From Oscillospiraceae bacterium (GTDB lineage: Bacteria > Bacillota > Clostridia > Oscillospirales > UBA929), in the NCBI GenBank assembly GCA_031265355.1, contig JAISCT010000035.1:1-64000 (forward strand): 64,000 nucleotides of DNA, written 5' to 3'. The translations under genes and the position numbers were made by a program. Positions within the stretch are counted from its first letter, which is position 1. Every line of letters begins with the position of its first letter. Below the pieces are notes generated by a model that did no database searches, had not been told where the DNA came from, and was given only the letters and a program-made list of their open reading frames with translations. This document shows, in pieces, positions 46,318 to 56,309 of the stretch.

Positions 46318-48177
46318 ATGCATGAACCAGACAAGATGAATCAAGGCGGCGGGGACGGTCTGTCAAAGAAACAGCTGACTCTGGCGATCGCATCCGGATG
46401 CGTTCTTGTTGCTGCGGTCGCCTTTGTTTTGCTCGCTTTGCTGGGCGGGGCAAAAATCGACCAAACGCGATACGGCCTTGCGTACATGATCAGCGCCGAT
46501 CCCAAAAGCGGCGGGCTGGAAGTGGAGATGGACTTTGATATCCATCAATTGTCTAAAGACCGCATGATATATCTTTACGCGGGCTTGGGCGCGCAAATCT
46601 TCCGCGCATGCGTGGACGACGCCGGCGCGGACATAGACTATGAACTGTCGGACGACTTGATTGCCGTCGGCCCGCTGGGCAAGGATATCAAGAGCCTGAA
46701 GATTTCTTATTACACAGACGTAGGAGTGACCGAGACGGACAGCGCCTACGAGCATATCGATACATTCGGCTGCCTGTTTGACGATTTGTTGTCGTTTAGC
46801 GGCGAGTACTGCCTGCTGACGCCGTTCCTTGACCCGAACTCGTTCGATTCTGTCCGCCAATACATCAGCAGTGTTCTCATCGAGTTCGCCGTCCCGTCCG
46901 GTTGGCAGGCCATTATCCCATACCACGAACCCCTAGATCCGGACACTACGATCAAAACAAGCGACCCGACATGGGAATTCTTCAATACCATCAGCAAATC
47001 CGCCTTCAGCTTCGGCCATTTCGAAACGTTCGATTACGGCGGAACCATCACAGGAGCCGGCGTATACATCGACGGCGCCGTCAAAGAATCGGTCAACCAA
47101 TACGCCATGGACGCGCTGTCCACTTTCATCAGCCATTTCACGAAGGTCTTCGGCGAGACGCTCGACGAGGCCCCCATCGTCCTGCTGCGCAGCCATCCTG
47201 CCAGCGGCGAGGCCATCACCGGCGGTGTAGGGGCGGGCGGCGCGGCTTTTTCAATCAATATCAGCGACCCCGACGACTTTAAAAGTCTGGCCAACGTCGT
47301 GTTTCACACCTTTTTTGACGCGAAAGTCAAACCGCGCAACCTCCGGTACACGACGTGTGACTGGATTTACCAGGGCCTTGCGAATTACTATGTGGACGAA
47401 ACCGCCCCTCTTCTGCCTGATTATGTCCGCGAATCGTATGGCATCAATTTGGGCATGACCGATTCCGAGCGCTATCTCCGTTACCTTTATTTCTCGCTGA
47501 AGGAACCCGGTTTTTTGGCGCTGACGCCAAACGACGAATCACTGATGTACGACGCGCAGCGCGAATTCTACCATGGCGTCAAGGTTCCGCTGCTCATCGG
47601 CGCTATCAACTATTCGATCGAAGAGCGCACTGGCGAGACCGACGGCTTCGTCCGCGCGCTTATCAAGCGAGGCGCCGGAGAAAAGTCCATTGACATAAGA
47701 AAGATGATGAGCGAGATTTGCGGCGCCGACTTCGACGACATAGAAGGCTATCTATCCGGCCTTGCGCTCATCCCGAACTACGGCGGTTTCAGCGTCGATT
47801 ATCTGCCGCCCGACGACATTTGCTACGCCCTCGACCAGGACGAACAGTATTACGCGTACCTGTTCGATGTCAAGAATCTGTTTTATCCGTATATGCCTGT
47901 CTTCCTTTTAGAGGAACAGCCTTTCATGGAGGAAGCGGTCAGACGGGGGCTTCGCTACAACACCGACGAAATTGAGGCTGCGGTGAAAGATTTTTCGCCG
48001 ACGCTGAACCGCATACTGCTCCAGTACGCGCTGTGGGCGGACATCGCCGGCATCAAGGACGTCACAACCCCCAATATTATGAGAACCCTTTCGCAGCCGG
48101 ACATCGTCGAGGCCTATACGGTGCTCTGCGAAGAAATCGGCTACGAGGTCGCCATCACGTCGTCGATGAAAGGATAA
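46318..48177 (+). CDS. Membrane-anchored gluzincin-like protein lacking the HExxH motif (first copy)
   Basis: The 619-residue protein has a short cytoplasmic N-terminus, one transmembrane helix (about 20-43) and a long extracellular part. The region ANVVFHTFFDAK, followed by CDWIYQGLANYYVDE, sits where M1/M61-type metallopeptidases carry HExxH and the NEG third-ligand motif. Here they read His330-TFF-Asp334 and Gln352-Gly, so the catalytic Glu and two zinc ligands are missing. An active peptidase is therefore unlikely; a binding or scaffold role fits better. Alignment with the next gene (FxFGxFxT, GGxGxGxAxxSF) shows they are paralogues. ATG 46318 is the likeliest start; TTG 46294 is in frame. 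The function is unknown. Confidence 0.7.
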   Translation: MHEPDKMNQGGGDGLSKKQLTLAIASGCVLVAAVAFVLLALLGGAKIDQTRYGLAYMISADPKSGGLEVEMDFDIHQLSKDRMIYLYAGLGAQIFRACVDDAGADIDYELSDDLIAVGPLGKDIKSLKISYYTDVGVTETDSAYEHIDTFGCLFDDLLSFSGEYCLLTPFLDPNSFDSVRQYISSVLIEFAVPSGWQAIIPYHEPLDPDTTIKTSDPTWEFFNTISKSAFSFGHFETFDYGGTITGAGVYIDGAVKESVNQYAMDALSTFISHFTKVFGETLDEAPIVLLRSHPASGEAITGGVGAGGAAFSINISDPDDFKSLANVVFHTFFDAKVKPRNLRYTTCDWIYQGLANYYVDETAPLLPDYVRESYGINLGMTDSERYLRYLYFSLKEPGFLALTPNDESLMYDAQREFYHGVKVPLLIGAINYSIEERTGETDGFVRALIKRGAGEKSIDIRKMMSEICGADFDDIEGYLSGLALIPNYGGFSVDYLPPDDICYALDQDEQYYAYLFDVKNLFYPYMPVFLLEEQPFMEEAVRRGLRYNTDEIEAAVKDFSPTLNRILLQYALWADIAGIKDVTTPNIMRTLSQPDIVEAYTVLCEEIGYEVAITSSMKG

Positions 48178-48244
48178 CGGGGCCGACGGCCTCAAGTGAC
48201 GCAAGTGATTGGTGATTACAGACAAGCGGCTAAGGAATGATGTC

Positions 48245-49921
48245 ATGCAAACGCAGGAAACGCGCCCTAGGAACACCCTGACAAAGCTCACGATTGTTTT
48301 CATTGTACTCACCGTGATTTTTGCCGCCGCCGCTTGTTTTCTCACGCTCAACCTTCCGCCGCGCTTTGACTACGCCGTGTCTGTCGCCGATGCCGCCGCA
48401 CAGACTTTGCGCGTCAAGATGACGGTTTCGGCGCCGCTTTTCTGCCAGGATACTCAAACCGCTGTGTATCTGGGCAGCAAAAACGTAAGCGCCTTGTCGG
48501 TCGCCGACGCGCGCGGCATGGAAAAAGAACTGCTCCTGTCCGAGGACGGCGTCGTCACTGTGCCGATTGCGCGCGGGAGCAAGACGACGATAACCTATGA
48601 AGCGCAGATCGGCGTGCCGGGAAAGCACGGAAACCGGGGTGCGTTCACGGGCAATTTCGCGGTATTCGATGGCGAGCAGATCCTGCTTCTTCCCGTTGCG
48701 TTCTATATGAATGACGACGACGACGTCAGCGCCGGTATCGGGCGCATAGGGCTTCGCTTTGATTTCCCTGCTGATTGGCAGGCGTTGGTCCCAGTGAAGT
48801 CTGTGAGCAGCCCGCGTTGGATCGACGTCTACAATCTATCCAAGAACGCCTTTGTCTTTGGCAGGTTTGACACGCTCTACAGCGGCGGCGGGCTGCATGT
48901 GTATTCGCTTGAGGGCGGAGAGTCCAATGCGGCGGGTTTTTCCGAGCTCTATTCATATTACAAGGACTTGTTTGGCGGTGCGCCGAAGGAGTTTAACGTG
49001 GTTCTCTTGCCGTCGGACAGCAGCCCGGACGGCAAAATCATGGGCGGCGCCGGCACGGGAACGGTCGCGGCGTCTTTCGACCGCGCGTCGCTGCGCGATT
49101 GGCAGCTTCTTGCTCACCGGATGTTCCACGCTTTCTATGACACGCTCGCGCCCTACGCCGCCGCCCATACGCCGCCCAACCTATGGCTGAACGAGGGCCT
49201 TGCGACGTACTATGAAAACATGGCGATGGACGCGCTGCCGCTCGATGTAAAAACCGCCGTCGGCGCGGACGCGGACAAGCAGTTTGCGGTTCTTTTCGAC
49301 CAGTTTCTGTATGCGAAGATTCGCGATCCGTACACATACGGCATCGCGCCGATTGACGAGGGCGGGACCGACTCAGAAGCGGTTACCGAGTTTATCCACT
49401 ACTACGAGGCGCCGCTCATCGTCAAAACCTTTGAGGATTTGTCGCGGAAGCTTGGAAACGCCCCCGACGCGCTGCTTCGCTACGTCTTGGACGAGGGCGC
49501 GTTCGCGACCATCGCGCCGTTCCAGGCGGCGTTCGACCTTTTGGGTTCAGAGGCCGACGCGTTCGCTGAAAGTTATATCTCCGGTGTCGAAATCCCCGAG
49601 CTTTGGTATCTGAATCCGTACCAGCCGTCGTCGTCCGAGGAGCTTTTGAAGGCGCTCAATGATGTCGAGCTGCATCTGGGCAGCTGGCAGCAGGTAAAAA
49701 CCGCCGCTTACCCGATTTTCACGGTCACGCGGGAGGAACTTGATAAGGCCGTGGAACGGTTGGACACAGACATTGCCGCCTTCGTCGATCAGCCTGTGGC
49801 GATAAAACTGGCCGGCTATTCCCCCGAGCTATACGCGCTTTTGAATGATTATTATGCCAAAGCCGCGTCGCAAAACATTGAGTTTAGCGACGAGAATCTG
49901 CGATATAAATTGAAATGGTGA
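48245..49921 (+). CDS. Membrane-anchored gluzincin-like protein with HRMFH in place of HExxH (second copy)
   Basis: The 558-residue protein has one transmembrane helix (about 15-37) and an extracellular body. The active-site region reads LLAHRMFHAFYD, then WLNEGLATYYE. All three zinc ligands seem kept (His291, His295, Glu317), but the catalytic Glu is replaced by Arg292, so hydrolysis by the usual mechanism is not expected. It is a diverged tandem paralogue of the gene before it and less degraded. ATG 48245 follows AAGGA with a good gap; the frame opens slightly earlier. The remaining C-terminal part (about 320-558) is mostly helical, as in M1/M61 proteins. The role is unknown. Confidence 0.72.
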   Translation: MQTQETRPRNTLTKLTIVFIVLTVIFAAAACFLTLNLPPRFDYAVSVADAAAQTLRVKMTVSAPLFCQDTQTAVYLGSKNVSALSVADARGMEKELLLSEDGVVTVPIARGSKTTITYEAQIGVPGKHGNRGAFTGNFAVFDGEQILLLPVAFYMNDDDDVSAGIGRIGLRFDFPADWQALVPVKSVSSPRWIDVYNLSKNAFVFGRFDTLYSGGGLHVYSLEGGESNAAGFSELYSYYKDLFGGAPKEFNVVLLPSDSSPDGKIMGGAGTGTVAASFDRASLRDWQLLAHRMFHAFYDTLAPYAAAHTPPNLWLNEGLATYYENMAMDALPLDVKTAVGADADKQFAVLFDQFLYAKIRDPYTYGIAPIDEGGTDSEAVTEFIHYYEAPLIVKTFEDLSRKLGNAPDALLRYVLDEGAFATIAPFQAAFDLLGSEADAFAESYISGVEIPELWYLNPYQPSSSEELLKALNDVELHLGSWQQVKTAAYPIFTVTREELDKAVERLDTDIAAFVDQPVAIKLAGYSPELYALLNDYYAKAASQNIEFSDENLRYKLKW

Positions 49922-49937
49922 CGCGAGGAGGTATTTC

Positions 49938-51071
49938 TTGGGAAAGGACGCCGGGCGGATGAAAACAATAAGGGCAATCATGTATGGCGCCGTCGTGCTG
50001 CTGGCGGTCGTGTTGCTTTATATCGGATACAAGACTGCGGTGGCGGGGCTCCCGGTGCTGGGCGCCGGCGGCGCCCCGGCGGTGGAGTCCGTCGTCACAA
50101 GGATCGTCTCGCGAACCGCGGAGCAAACGGTCTTTGAAGCGGCGGTCCGCGGCGGGGAAACCGCGACCGTCACACAAAACACAAGCGAATATTACCTGAC
50201 GGGCGCCAAGGAGGCCGAGGTCGGCGACAGGGTTATCGCAGTGCTTACCGACGACGGTTGGGCTTTCGTCGACTACGTTCGGATCTATGGCGTGTTCATT
50301 CTGGGCGGCGTATTCGCGGCTTTGCTCCTTGCTTTCGGCAGGTTCAAAGGCGTCGGCGCCCTCCTGTCGCTTGGCCTCACTGGCGTCGCGGTCTTCGCGG
50401 TCTTTATCCCCGCCTTTCTTTCCGGCAAGAATATTTACGCCTATTCTATCATGGTCTGCGTCTTTTCGACGGTTTTTACCCTCTTGATAGTCAGCGGTAT
50501 GAACCGCAAGACGCTGGCGGCTATCGGCGGCTGTGTCGGCGGCGTGCTCGTCGCCTGTCTGCTGACGCTTCTGATGAACGGCGTTCTGCACATAACCGGC
50601 GTAATCAGCGAGGACACAATGTATATGGCCACGCTGCCGACAGGCGATCCTGTCGATATGAAAGCCGTCGTATTCGCCGGCGTAGCGATAGGCGCCGTCG
50701 GGGCGGTCATGGATGTCGCGATGTCCGTATCGTCGTCTCTGTGGGAACTGAAACGCAACGCGTCGCATGTAAGGTTCGGCAGCCTATTTAAGTCCGGCAT
50801 GAACATCGGGCGAGACATTATGGGCACCATGACAAATACGCTTGTGCTCGCGTATATAGGCAATTCGCTGTCGATACTGCTGCTTTTGGTCGTCTATATC
50901 AACTCTTTTATCGAGCTTTTCAACAACGGATCAGTCATCGTGGAACTGCTTCAATCCATCGTCGGCAGCTTCGGCATACTTGCCGCCATGCCGCTGACGA
51001 CGCTGTTTTGCGCTTTCCTATACCAAAACATCCGCGCGCCGGCGGCGGAAGGGGGCAGCGCGGATGAATAA
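49938..51071 (+). CDS. YibE/F family membrane protein (first of two)
   Basis: The 377-residue polytopic protein matches the YibE/F family: an N-terminal helix, a small extracellular beta domain (about 35-115), then about seven helices. The family signature is GAVGAVMDVAMSVSSSLWEL, followed by SGMNIGRDIMGTMTNTLVLAYIGNSLS. The biochemical role of the family is not established. TTG 49938 is chosen because a strong GAGGAGG lies 6 bases upstream; ATG 49959 lacks such a site. It starts 16 bases after the second gluzincin-like gene and overlaps the next YibE/F gene by 8 bp. Confidence 0.88.
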   Translation: MGKDAGRMKTIRAIMYGAVVLLAVVLLYIGYKTAVAGLPVLGAGGAPAVESVVTRIVSRTAEQTVFEAAVRGGETATVTQNTSEYYLTGAKEAEVGDRVIAVLTDDGWAFVDYVRIYGVFILGGVFAALLLAFGRFKGVGALLSLGLTGVAVFAVFIPAFLSGKNIYAYSIMVCVFSTVFTLLIVSGMNRKTLAAIGGCVGGVLVACLLTLLMNGVLHITGVISEDTMYMATLPTGDPVDMKAVVFAGVAIGAVGAVMDVAMSVSSSLWELKRNASHVRFGSLFKSGMNIGRDIMGTMTNTLVLAYIGNSLSILLLLVVYINSFIELFNNGSVIVELLQSIVGSFGILAAMPLTTLFCAFLYQNIRAPAAEGGSADE

Positions 51072-52200
51072 AAAACTGTATGAAATTGTCTGCTATTTCG
51101 CGACGCTTCTGTTTGCCGTAATCTTTCTTTTTGTCGGGCACAGGGTGGCGTCCGCCGGCATGCCCGACTTGTTTAACAAATATGGCAGCTACGAAACGGT
51201 CGTCGCCGAGGTGACCAAGATTCACGACAGGATCAACACAAAGCAGATGTTCGAGGCGAAGATCATCAAGGGCGCGCAGTTCAGCTCCATTTTCGCGGTG
51301 CAGGAAACAAATCAGAACTACCGAAGCGGCGTAAAAGAGGTGGAAGTCGGCGACAAGGTGATCGTTGTGCGCGAGTGGGACGCCTCGTGGTCTTTTGTTG
51401 ATTACTACAGAATTGACAAAATAGTATGGCTCGGCGCGGCGTTTGTCCTGCTGCTTCTTATCTTCGGCAGGCTCAAAGGCTTTCACGCTTTTCTCTCGCT
51501 TGGCCTGACGTGCGCGGCGATTTTCGTGGTGTTCATCCCGTCGCTGCTTTCGGGGCAGAACATTTATGCCTCGTCTATGATTGTCTGCATTTTCTCGATT
51601 GTCGTCACGATATTCATCGTCACCGGCGTAAACAGAAAATCGCTGGCCGCCATCGCCGGCTGCAGCGGCGGCCTCATTGCGACGGGTATCCTGACGTTCC
51701 TGATGAATGCCGCGCTGGGCATCACCGGCGTGCTGAACAAGGACTCGGCTTTTTTCCTGTATCTTTTCAAGGGCAGCCATATCGTAAATCTTCGGGCTGT
51801 GATATTTGCCGGTATCATCATCGGCGCCGTCGGGGCGATGATGGACGTCGCGATGTCCATATCGTCCGCGCTGTGGGAGATCAAAGAAAAGGCACCGGGG
51901 CTCGGTTTTGGAGAGCTTTTGAAATCCGGCTTCAACATCAGCCGCGATGTGATGGGCACGATGTCGAACACGCTCGTTCTCGCGTATATCGGCAATTCAT
52001 TATCGGTTGTCGTGATACTGACCGTCTATATAAAGTCTTTCACGGAACTCATCAACAGGGAACTCGTCATCATCGAACTGTTGCAAGCGATCATCGGCAG
52101 CCTGGGTCTTCTGCTCACGATGCCGCTTGCCTCGCTGATCTGCGCTGCGTTGTATAATGCGCCGTCGAATACACAGGCGGGCAATCAAAAAGTTTCGTGA
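51064..52200 (+). CDS. YibE/F family membrane protein (second of two)
   Basis: This 378-residue protein is a clear paralogue of the gene before it, sharing the GAVGAMMDVAMSISSALWEI and MGTMSNTLVLAYIGNSLS blocks and the same topology. ATG 51064 lies inside the end of the first copy, so translation is coupled. The soluble part contains KQMFEAKIIKG (51241-51274 region), and the DNA encoding it recurs at 56308-56341 after the third GH92 gene. The two copies may form a heteromeric complex with the gluzincin-like pair; that is inferred from gene order only. Confidence 0.88.
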   Translation: MNKKLYEIVCYFATLLFAVIFLFVGHRVASAGMPDLFNKYGSYETVVAEVTKIHDRINTKQMFEAKIIKGAQFSSIFAVQETNQNYRSGVKEVEVGDKVIVVREWDASWSFVDYYRIDKIVWLGAAFVLLLLIFGRLKGFHAFLSLGLTCAAIFVVFIPSLLSGQNIYASSMIVCIFSIVVTIFIVTGVNRKSLAAIAGCSGGLIATGILTFLMNAALGITGVLNKDSAFFLYLFKGSHIVNLRAVIFAGIIIGAVGAMMDVAMSISSALWEIKEKAPGLGFGELLKSGFNISRDVMGTMSNTLVLAYIGNSLSVVVILTVYIKSFTELINRELVIIELLQAIIGSLGLLLTMPLASLICAALYNAPSNTQAGNQKVS

Positions 52201-52211
52201 GGAGTGAAAAA

Positions 52212-55200
52212 ATGTTCTCATCTTATCCGAAGGCGCTCATAAAAAAAGGATGCAAGATCGCGTCCGCCGTTTTCCTTTCCCTCTGCATCCTGGCATCTCT
52301 GTCCCCTGTACCCGCCGTTCTGGCGGAACCGACCAATGAATTCTATGTGTCATTTGAAACAGGCGAGGCCGTACAGGCGTTTGGCAACAATGTAGTCGAG
52401 TCGTCAGGCATGGACGCCGCCCCGATGGCTACCGTTCCGGCCGCCGGTCCGAACGCCACGGCGGATCCTATCTACGGCAAGGCGTGGGACGGCGCAAGGG
52501 TTCTGCGCGTGACCGGGACACAGCCTGCCGAAGGCAGGGCATATTCGACAAATCTCATCTATGACAACTTGGATATAAGCGTCACGCCCAACACCGTCCT
52601 GTCGTATGTGATCCTGCCGGATTACTCCGGCGCGGCGAGCGTTTCCATATCACGGGCAAACTTTGACTGGGACTTCACCAGCCAGTACATATCGCTGGAT
52701 CTGGAATTCAGCGACGGCACGCGTCTCAGCGCGCTGGGCGGTGTTGACCAATACGGCTATCCGATGACCGGCGCGGGGCAGGGCGCCGCGGGACATCTGT
52801 TCCAGAAGCAGTGGAATCAAGTCAGATGTATTGTCGGAGATGTGGCGGTGGGGAAGACCATTGCAAAAGTATACGTGAATTACGAAAAAACCGGCAGCAA
52901 AACCGGCGCGGCGCATACATTTGGCGCGTATATCGACTGCCTGCGCATCCGGCCGGAGGACGTCGCGCCGAAAGCCGCGCCGGTTGAATACGCGAATATA
53001 TTTGTCGGCACAAACGACAGGCCGCTTTACTCCAGGGGACTCCAGTGGCCCGCCATCATGACGCCGAATGGTTTCAATGCGTGGTGCCCGTCCAATCAGC
53101 CCCTGAGCACATCGCACCTGGGCGGCACGGACTATATCACAAACAAAATATTCACCCCGTACCCGGCGGCCGGCCTCACCCATATCACCGTAACGCATGA
53201 AGCCAGCGCCTGGATTGGCGACTTCGGCACATTCAATTTTATGCCGAACACCGACTACGACCCGTCCGGCGCCAGCCTCCTCGCGGCAGCCAACCGCCGG
53301 ACTTTGTACGACCGGGACAGCATGATTGCGAATCCGGCTTATTTCTCAGTCGATTTGAGCGGTGCGGAAGGCTCGCATGCGAAGAGCGTGAAGCTGGAAC
53401 TCACGCCCACGGAGCACGCCGCCTATTCGAGGATGACGTTCCCAGCTGATTCCACCTATGTAAATGTCATCCTGGACGCGATGTATATGTCCAGCGCCAC
53501 GCGCGTGGCGACCGCCGGCGGCAACATTTCTTTTGAAGGCAGTGCGTTTAGCGCGATGACGGCGTGGAACTCGTCGGAAGGGCGCAGCGCCAACATGTAT
53601 GTTTACGGTGAATTCAGCCCGGCGCCCTCCGCGATCAAGGCGTACAATGCCAACGCGAACGCCACGTCCATGGTCACATTCTCGGCGGGAACGACGGAAG
53701 TCACTCTCAAAGTGGCCACATCCTTCATCAGCGCGGAGCAGGCAAAGAAAAACCTGGCTCTTGAGATCGCCCCGGGCTCCTCCTTTGATGAAATAAAGGC
53801 GCAGACAGCCAATGTTTGGAATGCTCTCATGGATACTGTGCAAGTCGAAGGGGCTTCCGAAGAAGATAAAGTGGAGTTGTATTCCAATCTGTACCGCCTG
53901 TACGCGGATCCGCTGACTCTTTCCGAAAACACCGGCACAGTCGAGGCGCCCGTCTGGACATATGCCAGCCCCTATCAGGGCACAAGTGGAACGACGCGCG
54001 CGCCGACGACCGGGTACAAGTTTTACTATAACAATGGGTTTTGGGACACTTACAGGGGGTCCTGGTCGGCGTACCAATTCCTGACGCCGGATCGTGCCGG
54101 AGAGATGCTCAACGGCCTTGTCCAGCATTTTGTTGACTCGGATTGGCTGGCGCGCTGGATTGCGCCGGGCGGTCGCAACTCGATGGTCGGCACGAGTTCC
54201 GATATCATCTTCGGCGACGCGGCGGCCAAGGGCGGTATAGATTTTGATATCGAGAACGCCTATCTGTCGGCTCTCAAGAACGCGTCGGTCTATTCGCCCA
54301 GCGCGACGTCCGCCTCCGCCCCCCGCGCGAGCTACGCGGGGCGCGCCGGGATGGATGCCGCTCCGTTCCTCGGGTATACGACGACGTCCGTGTCCTGGGC
54401 GCTGGACAATTACCTCAACGATTTGGGCGTGTCCATTCTGGCGGAAAAGCTGGGCCATGACGACGAAGCGGTGTATTTCCGCAATACGGCGCAGAACTTT
54501 GTAAACCTCTGGAATTACAACCGAGGCGGCTGGTTCATTGGCAAGAACGCCGCCGGCGCGTGGAACATCCCGAACGGGCTCAGTTACGAGGGGCTCACGT
54601 CCGCCGACACGACAAGCGCATATTATAAAGGCAACGGGTATGAGGAGACAAACGGCTTTACGACGGCGTGGCAGGCGTTCGCCGATATGCAGGGCCTTGT
54701 GAACCTATACGGCGGCAAGGAAAAGTTTACTGCTCGCCTCGACAAGTTCTTCTCGGATGAAGTGATGTATTATAACGGCGGGCGCGATTATGCGCTGGAC
54801 TTCTACGACACGAAAATGGGGCAGTACGGACACGCGAATCAGCCGGACCACCATATCCCATACATGTATTGCTACGCCGGGCAGCCTTACAAGACGCAGG
54901 CGCTGACGCGCGAGATCTTGGACAGGGTTTACACCGGATTCTCCTTCGGTCAGGGCTTCCCGGGCGACGCGGACAATGGCGAGCAATCCGGATGGTATGT
55001 CATGACGATGATCGGCCTGTATCCGTTCTCGAATGGCGCGGACGGTTACATCATCACATCGCCGATGCATCCGAAGACGATACTGAACCTGCCAAGCGGC
55101 AAGCTGGAGATCATCGCCAACAACAACAGCCGCCAAAACGTCTATATTCAGAGCATGACCATCGATGGCCAGCCGTATAACAGCTGCTATATCAAGAAAG

Positions 55201-56309
55201 GCGATCTGCTGGCCGCCCATCGGATCGTTTTTGAAATGGGGCCGCAGCCTTCCGAGTGGGCGTGTGGTTCCGTGCCGCCGTCGCTCACCCCGGCGGACAG
55301 CGACGCCGTGCCGAACCCGCTCAAAGACTTTACCTCGTCCGGCGTGACGGTCGTATCCGCCCTGCCGGAGAACAGCCATGCGGCTCAGCAGGTTTATGTG
55401 ACGAACTTGCCTGGCGCGAACGCCGCCCTGCTGTTCAACAACACATCCGGCGCCAACGCGGCTTTCACCGCGCCGTCCGCTTCAGTTACCTATTATTTCC
55501 CAGACGCAAAAAAAGTGGAAATGGTGACGCTTACATCGGCCTCTATGCTCGGCGCCTCCGCGCCGGACAGCTTGGCGTTTTACGGTTCCCAGGATGGCAC
55601 AAATTGGAAATTTTTAGGAAAGCGGGAAGAGATCGCTTTCGCGTGGGCGCGACAGACAAAGCCTTTCGCTATCAGCAACGCATCGACCTATTTTTATTAT
55701 CGGCTGGATCTGACGGCCAAAGAGAACATCTCATTGTCTGAGATAGAACTGTCAGGCTATCCCGCGAGTATCCTCAAAGCCCCAAAGAACTTTATGAGCG
55801 GACAGACAAGTTTTACCGTCACTGCGGAAAACAGCGCGGCCAATATCCGGGTGCGAGATTCTGACTTCAACCAATTGGCTGCCCCGGCGGCAGCTGTATC
55901 GGCGTCGACAGTGAACACCGACGGGACAAAGACGTTCACGGTAACGTTGGATGGCCAGATCTCCGATAGGTATTACCTCACGGCAGAGAACAGCGCCGGC
56001 CAGGAGTTATCAGCATCTCGCAGGACGATAGGCGCCAGCGCCGGGTTAGGGATTTACGCCAGGGACGAGAACGCTGTCGCCGAGTATGACAACACCGCCG
56101 GCGCCGATGCCGTCAGCCTGAGGCTGATCATGGCCGCCTACGACGGTGCGGGCAGGCTGGCCGGAGTGGTTCCCGGCGATGCCATCACCGTCGCCGCCGG
56201 GGACAGAGCTTTCTTGGAGGCAGATATATCTGCCTTCGGCGGATGCTCGTTTACGGCGTTTGCCTGGGAGGAGACGTATGCCCCTGTCTGCGAGCCGGCT
56301 GAATTGTAA
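52212..56309 (+). CDS. Secreted GH92 protein with Gln at the general-acid position (third GH92)
   Basis: The 1365-residue exported protein has a signal peptide at about 1-38. A beta-sandwich precedes GH92 (about 255-1000). Landmarks include WTYASPYQG, GFWDTYRGSW, LARWIAPGG and GQPYKTQ. The acid motif is ANQPDHH, so Gln877 stands where most GH92 enzymes have Glu, and the base region is GDADNGEQSGWY instead of the usual GxDDNGxMSSW. After GH92 come a discoidin-like domain, an Ig-like stretch and the FLWD-type module (56044-56306, here FAWEETYAPV). ATG 52212 follows AGGAG with a 7-base gap; GTG 52197 overlaps the previous stop and is less likely. The stop codon lies within a 34-bp block copied from the upstream YibE/F gene. 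Confidence 0.88.
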   Translation: MFSSYPKALIKKGCKIASAVFLSLCILASLSPVPAVLAEPTNEFYVSFETGEAVQAFGNNVVESSGMDAAPMATVPAAGPNATADPIYGKAWDGARVLRVTGTQPAEGRAYSTNLIYDNLDISVTPNTVLSYVILPDYSGAASVSISRANFDWDFTSQYISLDLEFSDGTRLSALGGVDQYGYPMTGAGQGAAGHLFQKQWNQVRCIVGDVAVGKTIAKVYVNYEKTGSKTGAAHTFGAYIDCLRIRPEDVAPKAAPVEYANIFVGTNDRPLYSRGLQWPAIMTPNGFNAWCPSNQPLSTSHLGGTDYITNKIFTPYPAAGLTHITVTHEASAWIGDFGTFNFMPNTDYDPSGASLLAAANRRTLYDRDSMIANPAYFSVDLSGAEGSHAKSVKLELTPTEHAAYSRMTFPADSTYVNVILDAMYMSSATRVATAGGNISFEGSAFSAMTAWNSSEGRSANMYVYGEFSPAPSAIKAYNANANATSMVTFSAGTTEVTLKVATSFISAEQAKKNLALEIAPGSSFDEIKAQTANVWNALMDTVQVEGASEEDKVELYSNLYRLYADPLTLSENTGTVEAPVWTYASPYQGTSGTTRAPTTGYKFYYNNGFWDTYRGSWSAYQFLTPDRAGEMLNGLVQHFVDSDWLARWIAPGGRNSMVGTSSDIIFGDAAAKGGIDFDIENAYLSALKNASVYSPSATSASAPRASYAGRAGMDAAPFLGYTTTSVSWALDNYLNDLGVSILAEKLGHDDEAVYFRNTAQNFVNLWNYNRGGWFIGKNAAGAWNIPNGLSYEGLTSADTTSAYYKGNGYEETNGFTTAWQAFADMQGLVNLYGGKEKFTARLDKFFSDEVMYYNGGRDYALDFYDTKMGQYGHANQPDHHIPYMYCYAGQPYKTQALTREILDRVYTGFSFGQGFPGDADNGEQSGWYVMTMIGLYPFSNGADGYIITSPMHPKTILNLPSGKLEIIANNNSRQNVYIQSMTIDGQPYNSCYIKKGDLLAAHRIVFEMGPQPSEWACGSVPPSLTPADSDAVPNPLKDFTSSGVTVVSALPENSHAAQQVYVTNLPGANAALLFNNTSGANAAFTAPSASVTYYFPDAKKVEMVTLTSASMLGASAPDSLAFYGSQDGTNWKFLGKREEIAFAWARQTKPFAISNASTYFYYRLDLTAKENISLSEIELSGYPASILKAPKNFMSGQTSFTVTAENSAANIRVRDSDFNQLAAPAAAVSASTVNTDGTKTFTVTLDGQISDRYYLTAENSAGQELSASRRTIGASAGLGIYARDENAVAEYDNTAGADAVSLRLIMAAYDGAGRLAGVVPGDAITVAAGDRAFLEADISAFGGCSFTAFAWEETYAPVCEPAEL

